Source: Siphonodentalium dalli
Lineage: Eukaryota; Mollusca; Scaphopoda; Gadilida; Siphonodentaliidae
Length of the DNA: 64,000 nt
Direction: 5' to 3'
Assembly: GCA_032622095.1 (NCBI GenBank)
Contig: CP136064.1
Coordinates: forward strand, 217,016,205 to 217,080,204
The stretch's first letter is position 1; each line of letters starts with the position of its first letter. The notes beneath the pieces are model-generated. The model saw nothing but the letters and a program-made list of their open reading frames with translations, made no database searches and was not told the DNA's origin. The translations under genes were made by a program, and so were the position numbers. Shown here piece by piece: positions 61,101 to 64,000 of the stretch.

Positions 61101-61991
61101 CTCCCATAGAGAGCCTCACATATACAAGAGAAAGTACTGGCTTACAAGGTTAAGGTATATATTGTTAGGCCACTACATTCCCTTTTATACGCGAGGTGTC
61201 CTATGGGCAATTCGCATTTATAAGAGAATGCACTGGCACAGGGTATATGCAAAAATTTCAGGAAGCTCCAGTCATGAAAGTACTAACTCGTCTCATGCCA
61301 CAATTAATTCTTCATTTTAAATAAATGAATTTAATTTCTTTGGCTGTTGTCCTAATACATGTATTCATCTTTTGCCTCAAACCAGGCCTTCATCAGGATA
61401 CATGGCAAACACTTGGGCCAGAACCCCTATACATGCATCTCATGGAATATATGCACAACATCTCACTATTAAACTAACACACCATAACGCCTGAGGTTGT
61501 TTGCTGAACATATTAGCTGAATATCTCTACAAATGAATGAACGTGAATCAAGTAATGCATCAGATATTTTTACGGCCATCATCACATCATCATAGAATTT
61601 CTAATTAATGTTTATTTAACCCTTTTTACTGAATGGATTCTCCCATTCAGTTCTAAAATTATATATTGGAACAGATTAGAATGGTCTTTTTTTCCATCTG
61701 GAGAGGTGTTCATGGAATATAAGCTGACGACAGACAGACACAGGGATCAATACCAGTGCAGAGGGATTCCTATTCATTGGTGGGAAATGTTCAGATAATA
61801 AGTTCAACAAATGGCAATAAAAAAAAATTTGGCCATCAACAATCCGATTAAAATAGTCCATTGCATCTTCAAAATTTTACCTGCATAGTGATGTGTGTCT
61901 ATCCAACCTCCGTCCCCATCATCTTCCTCTAATAGTTTCTCTTGCTCCTCTTGATGGTTGTCAACCTGCTTGACTCTCTTATAACATGGCA
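46110..61991 (-). CDS. ATG3: ATG3, E2-like autophagy enzyme (7 exons, 5' part missing)
   Basis: Spliced minus-strand gene. ATG3 takes ATG8-family proteins (LC3/GABARAP) from ATG7 and transfers them to phosphatidylethanolamine on growing autophagosome membranes. Joined exons 61991-61881, 60435-60380, 58665-58531, 55204-55052, 49149-49022, 48571-48503 and 46191-46110 give 244 residues in one frame, all with AG acceptors and GT donors. Landmarks in order are [14 protein letters not shown], an acidic Asp-rich linker, [36 protein letters not shown], the catalytic HPC (Cys is residue 194 of this partial product, 50 from the end as in human Cys264) and the C-terminus [11 protein letters not shown]. 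The N-terminal roughly 78 residues, including the amphipathic helix and the YLP region, are not seen and probably lie right of the window. Introns are full of transposons. Confidence 0.97.
46248..46717. mobile_element. TTAA MITE, family G, copy 2
   Basis: Left TTAA 46244-46247, right TCAA 46718-46721 (decayed). Ends AGGGCCACTTAATTTTCGAG and GATTAAGTGGGCCT. Internal arms 'gatatagagttattc' and 'ggataagttgataatacaat' match 34533-34970. Lies in the last ATG3 intron. Confidence 0.7.
46743..47888. mobile_element. hAT-like non-autonomous element
   Basis: Left end CAGGGCTGGCGATCTAGAAA and right end, inverted, CAGGCCTGGAAATCTCAAGG are similar. Just inside each is a GC-rich hairpin (AGGAGGGCTA/TAGCCCTCCT at 46771-46818; GGCGGGCT/AGCCCGCC at 47800-47873). 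CAGGG-type ends suit hAT, but I cannot find a clear 8-bp duplication. Internal ORFs are short and unrecognised. Confidence 0.45.
47895..48015. mobile_element. Family E fragment
   Basis: 'ccttccatgactggagcttcc' to 'cgtcatgaaagggtttta': shrunken family E copy with decayed ends and part of the hairpin module ('tgggagactcatatttataa'). Confidence 0.5.
48503..48571 (-). CDS. ATG3: ATG3 exon (HADVMKK...GVH)
   Basis: 69 nt, acceptor AATTTCAG, donor GTATCC. Encodes [20 protein letters not shown] and VH, with split codons at both ends. The donor is set by the final exon, which starts with the G completing Met. Reading through the donor gives unrelated sequence. A family E element ends 18 bases upstream of the exon, TTAA included. 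Confidence 0.95.
48594..48839. mobile_element. piggyBac-like MITE, family E3, at ATG3 splice acceptor
   Basis: TTAA 48590-48593 and 48840-48843. Ends CCCTTTCTGTACTGAAT and CCCTTTCTATACTAAAT inverted (15 of 17). Inner hairpin GAAATGTTCAGATAAT/ATTATCTGAACATTTC. Related fragments are at 58340-58435, 59638-59695 and 61617-61855. Confidence 0.75.
49022..49149 (-). CDS. ATG3: ATG3 catalytic-cysteine exon
   Basis: 128 nt, acceptor TTTTCTCCAG, donor GTATGT. Encodes [35 protein letters not shown] and MASVHPC with the catalytic Cys. It ends with two bases of the next codon, which becomes Lys where vertebrates have Arg. Confidence 0.97.
49150..50590. other. ATG3 intron, mostly unrecognised
   Basis: AT-rich intron. 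Only a short family E piece is recognised ('ttatataagagaatgcactgg' near 50011). No coding exon seen. Confidence 0.5.
50600..51140. repeat. Repeat of 'aaagggccataactc' type
   Basis: Two tandem, diverged blocks of about 130 bp ('gggtcataactcc...aaatcggatcaaacccatattcgaactagatctgtattttgggc') followed by 'acagacagacggacggacgg'. This style is widespread in molluscan genomes. Confidence 0.7.
51565..52130. repeat. Family K repeat, longer copy
   Basis: Contains duplicated blocks 'aaatgtaggaataaaagctcgg' (51728 and 51897) and 'ataatcgcaggtgcacatgt', ending 'ggacggacgagctgactcc' and 'cttcgttgcggagggtataatt'. Matches 30505-30660. Confidence 0.65.
52560..54490. mobile_element. Large inverted-repeat structure in ATG3 intron
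   Basis: The left arm (about 52575-52830) and right arm (about 54250-54480) are diverged reverse complements. 'ataatgctcattcccgggct' on the left pairs with 'gcccgggaatgagcattata' on the right, and 'ttgttgttttaggg' with 'agctaaaacaac'. Between them lie unrelated repeats: blocks of 'gaaatcggttcatatttgtt' at 53020 and 53190, a GGAC-rich microsatellite at 53355-53430, and a CAGTGAAACCTG piece at 53607. Possibly a nested transposon. Confidence 0.45.
55052..55204 (-). CDS. ATG3: ATG3 exon (ILQTRTYDL...GYDE)
   Basis: 153 nt in phase 0, acceptor CTAATTGCAG, donor GTTGGT (an unusual +3 T). Encodes a variable start ([19 protein letters not shown]) and then the core strands [20 protein letters not shown] and RLWLFGYDE, nearly identical to vertebrate ATG3. 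Confidence 0.96.
55257..55500. mobile_element. Family F element, partial, in ATG3 intron
   Basis: Starts 'agcctgaatctatcattgtg', holds one intact 94-base hairpin (55290-55383, loop at 'ccacatagcgggctagc') and part of the middle, ending near 'tctgggcataatcaggc'. The second hairpin is missing. Confidence 0.6.
55510..57060. other. ATG3 intron, nothing recognised
   Basis: AT-rich intron with a short 'ggatgtacc(c)gattttgactc' duplication (55889-55940) and a G-run of 14 at 56237-56250. No exon or RNA gene seen. Confidence 0.5.
57074..58299. mobile_element. hAT-type non-autonomous transposon
   Basis: 1,226 bp with ends CAGGGTTCACACTG and, inverted, CAGTGTTCACGCTG, and a perfect 8-bp target duplication TGCTCTTG at 57066-57073 and 58300-58307. 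Subterminal 'tttggcca' motifs cluster at both ends. No intact transposase. Lies in an ATG3 intron. Confidence 0.85.
58340..58435. mobile_element. Family E3 right-end fragment
   Basis: 'aataatagaccaatccaatgtatac' to 'gaatccatttatatagaaagggtt' matches the right end of 48594-48839. Confidence 0.6.
58531..58665 (-). CDS. ATG3: ATG3 acidic-linker exon
   Basis: 135 nt in phase 0, acceptor TTTTCAG, donor GTATGT. Encodes 45 residues with [15 protein letters not shown] made by a GAT trinucleotide run, then [15 protein letters not shown], which matches the MEEYEESGLLE part of vertebrate ATG3. This disordered region binds ATG7 and ATG12 in known homologues. The acidic run probably explains why the product is about 8 residues longer than human between Val79 and Cys264. 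Confidence 0.93.
58786..58995. mobile_element. Family E element, decayed
   Basis: Begins 'ttaacccattcatgactggagc' and holds two hairpin modules, 'gcattctcttatatatgcaag' (58837) and 'gcattctcttatatatgagaag' (58933). The right end is lost. Confidence 0.6.
59140..59610. repeat. CCAAGATGGC-family repeat in ATG3 intron
   Basis: Diverged copy with 'catgatggctgctggcagcc' and the family 3' end 'ggcaatagctcaaaattta' and 'caagttgagctaaa'. Confidence 0.7.
59638..60063. mobile_element. Family E3 scrap joined to decayed family F element
   Basis: 59638-59695 matches the left part of 48594-48839 ('aggaaatgttcagataataa'). From 59695 to 60063 the family F middle and remnants of both hairpins are seen, ending CAGGCTTG. 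Confidence 0.55.
60380..60435 (-). CDS. ATG3: ATG3 small exon
   Basis: 56 nt, acceptor TCTCCAG, donor GTATGT. Completes the split Asp codon and encodes [18 protein letters not shown]. The residues correspond in place and pattern to the weakly conserved ITEAVKEITLENK stretch of vertebrate ATG3. Phase fits both neighbours. Confidence 0.85.
60534..60864. mobile_element. Decayed family F element
   Basis: 'ggggacctcattctgcatg' through the family middle to 'ccctctggggacctcattctgcaaatgtc'. Hairpin left arms are lost. Confidence 0.5.
61028..61288. mobile_element. Family E element with two hairpins
   Basis: Left TTAACCCTTTCATGATGGGAGC, right AGCTCCAGTCATGAAAG then TACTAA where TTAA is expected. Two hairpin modules (61079-61135 and 61172-61232) in a decayed state. 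Confidence 0.6.
61617..61855. mobile_element. Family E3-like element next to an ATG3 exon
   Basis: TTAACCCTTTTTACTGAATGG at the left, then 'gggaaatgttcagataataag' near the right. It ends about 25 bases from the donor of exon 61881-61991. The right terminal repeat is not clear. Confidence 0.45.
61881..61991 (-). CDS. ATG3: ATG3 exon (PCYKR...DGDGGW)
   Basis: 111 nt, acceptor ACTTCTAG, donor GTAAAA. Starts inside a Val codon (TG) and ends with the first base of an Asp codon. Encodes PCYKRVKQ and [18 protein letters not shown], the conserved start of the ATG3 handle region. A pogo-like element begins 63 bases upstream of the acceptor. Confidence 0.95.
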
Positions 61992-62053
61992 CTAGAAGTG
62001 AGAGGATTTCAAAGGAAATCAATGGGTGAGCTTTATCCAAATCAAATGCAACA

Positions 62054-62794
62054 CAGTAAAACCTCTCCAAACCCGACCATTTATAAACTGAATCCCTCTA
62101 CAAACCGCACGATTGTCCCGTCCCTTATTCACCCAAGTATATTCTAAATAAAAATTACTGTAACCGTAACCTCTCTATTCCGAATATGTCGTTCAATTTG
62201 TTAGTCCAACATGTGTCTGATTAGTTACCTATGCTTATTTCACACATTGAGTGAACAATGGTGATTTCACAGAGAATTAGAGCACTGACATTTCGTTTTT
62301 ATATCAGTTAAATGTGTTGAGTTAATTTGAATCTGTTTTACAACCATTGTCCAAACACTAATTCGCTATAAGTACACGATGGTGGTGTATAGTCATCATA
62401 ACAGTTTGAATTGATCATACACAATGAATGTCGTTATGGAAATGAAAGCGATGACAGAAGCAAAGATTGTCAAGTCAGCTTGTGCACATACAGAGTCGAC
62501 GCTAGATAGCTTATTCGTGAAGTCGGATTGAGTCACCATAAAATTTATAATTTTCATGTCTTAATATATTATGTTTATATATCATGTTTTATTTATATTT
62601 GTAGTTGACTTTCGAAGTTTATTCAATAGAGTTACATTAATCAATTCTAGTAATGCAGTGTTTGTGTCTTAGTCACTCTTGGTTATGGCAGCAATATATT
62701 CCGATGGTGGCGCGATTTTCTACAAACTGAACACCTCTCTGAACTGAACAGAAAGGGTCGGTCTGAAGGTGTTCAGTTTAGAGATGTTTTACTG
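62054..62794. mobile_element. Pogo/Tigger-like non-autonomous element
   Basis: 741 bp, ends CAGTAAAACCTCTCCAAACC and, inverted, CAGTAAAACATCTCTAAACT. Right flank TA, left flank CA (probably a decayed TA). CAGT-AAACCTCTC ends are like pogo/Tigger elements. No transposase frame. Confidence 0.65.
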
Positions 62795-63140
62795 TATATG
62801 CACTGAAGACTATCAATCTGAATGTGAGCCTCGGAGTCAGAATTATTTTTAATAACCCAGCCTATTCAGTTGAATAAATATTACCATAATAACATACTTC
62901 ACATGAAATGTACTGACATATAAACACCTATCTACCAAAGCTTAAATCATCATACAAAAATAATTTTAACACTTGGTCCATTTGGTATATTTGTATTAGA
63001 TATAAAGTTTTATTGCAAGGAGATTTATAAGCCAGAAAAACCACAATCAGCCAGAAATTGAAGCACAACTTCTGACTGCACCAAGGCAGGAACTCTAATT
63101 ATGGGCCACTTGAGCAAAGGCAACTAATGCAGTGTTACAT
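62795..63140. other. No feature recognised
   Basis: AT-rich DNA, presumably ATG3 intron. Searched for the preceding ATG3 exon (YLP...FLVTKN) on the minus strand without success. Confidence 0.4.
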
Positions 63141-63141
63141 A

Positions 63142-63329
63142 CAGTAATGCCCTAAGTAATCGACCCCTTAACCACAGCAGAATTATGGGTAACTTTTCGG
63201 GATTTAGTCGGAAATATGGATTGTTGCCATTCATCGATGAATGGCAACAAGCCATATTTCCGACTAAATCCTGAAAAGTTACCCATAATTCTGCTGTGGT
63301 TAAGGGGTCGATTACTTAGGGCATTACTG
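63142..63329. mobile_element. Mariner-type MITE, family D, copy 3
   Basis: 188 bp, CAGTAATGCCCTAAGTAATC...GGGCATTACTG with TA on both sides. The arms meet at 'cattcatcgatgaatg', so the spacer of copies 1 and 2 is missing and the element is an almost perfect palindrome. Confidence 0.82.
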
Positions 63330-64000
63330 TATATGTACATAAGGCAGTGAGCCAGATTCAATAGCATGACATTTTTACATTATCAAATAATGAGTTGAGC
63401 ATTCTAACCACATCACTTATCATTGAGGCCTTAAGGGAACACAAGGCCTCCGAATTGGGTTCATGCAAAATTACATAAATTTTATAAAAGTCTGCGAAAC
63501 AACTATCATAAACAAGCTCATGTAAAAATAAATCGATTACGTTCTTATTTTCATTATTAATAACTCTTCAGTAAAGAGATTTTGAATGTCAAACCATTGT
63601 TATAATTAAACATTAAACTTACAGTGTAATAACCAGTAAAGTCCAATTAGTCCAATAAGATACCACAGTTTAATCAAAACTTGAAGGTAAACATTGAAAA
63701 AGGGTAAAATATTTTAACATACAACACAATTAACGATGTTTGTTGACAAATTAGTGTAAAAGATTTGTTTCATAACAAAGATTTCAACAATTTTGTTATT
63801 AGAGAACTATATAAGATAGAACAAAGTTTATCTATTTCTCCATGTTCAACTAGGACGTAGTAGTGATCTTTTTATATTTTTAGCTGTAAGTGTCTTAGGT
63901 ACTTTTATTCAGAACATGAATAACACTTGAAAATGTGATATTGCAACAGTTTAAGAAATTATTTGGCCTTATCTGATGTATCTGGAGGCTTCCAAATGCT
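63330..64000. other. No feature recognised
   Basis: AT-rich DNA up to the right edge. A donor-like GTAAGT on the minus strand near 63618 follows a short open stretch, but no ATG3 likeness supports an exon. Confidence 0.35.

Noticed and set aside
63600-63680. A possible upstream ATG3 exon ending at GTAAGT on the minus strand
   Set aside because: The translated stretch (LWYLIGLIGLYWLLH) does not resemble ATG3, and no acceptor with matching phase was found.

Overview
The window is eukaryotic nuclear DNA from an invertebrate, with no prokaryotic features. It is AT-rich and intron-containing and is packed with inverted-repeat transposons. Low-complexity ends rich in 'cggacggacgg' and phrases such as 'aaagggccataactc' are typical of molluscan and other lophotrochozoan genomes. 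I therefore favour a marine lophotrochozoan, probably a mollusc. This rests on repeat texture only and is not proven.

Region 1 (about 1-28,000) is a recent segmental amplification. Four large direct units begin near 277, 5807, 10067 and 15186. They share the same order: a GA microsatellite, a 'CCAAGATGGC' interspersed repeat, a cluster of four tRNA-like minus-strand RNA genes, a TTAA element, a roughly 486-bp module and a C-rich module. Unit II lacks part of this order. The last unit runs into a tandem higher-order array with a period near 1.84 kb, in which each monomer carries two 486-bp submodules. The main candidate discovery lies here: each unit holds four diverged pol III-type genes of about 105-111 nt that resemble vault RNAs. 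They have a terminal GGCAGG/CCTGYC stem, box A, box B (canonical in one of the four) and a T-run terminator. Upstream lie an AT-rich box near -20 and, for three of the four, a shared PSE-like element near -43 to -60. That makes 16 loci in 17 kb.

Region 2 (about 28,000-46,000) has no host gene I can recognise. It contains a 160-bp tandem array, many short non-autonomous DNA transposons (a striking share with TTAA target sites, others with TA or 7-8 bp duplications), and one 1.5-kb retroelement. That element carries only an ORF1-like reading frame and a LINE-like 3' end, and its insertion site can be defined.

Region 3 (about 46,000-62,000) holds one certain protein gene, ATG3, the E2-like enzyme of autophagy, on the minus strand. 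Seven exons are recognisable from the NVPCYKR region through the catalytic HPC motif to the natural C-terminus. The first roughly 78 residues are not found and probably lie beyond the right edge. The introns are filled with the same transposon families, and several insertions end within tens of bases of splice sites. From 62,000 to 64,000 only a pogo-like and a mariner-like element are recognisable.
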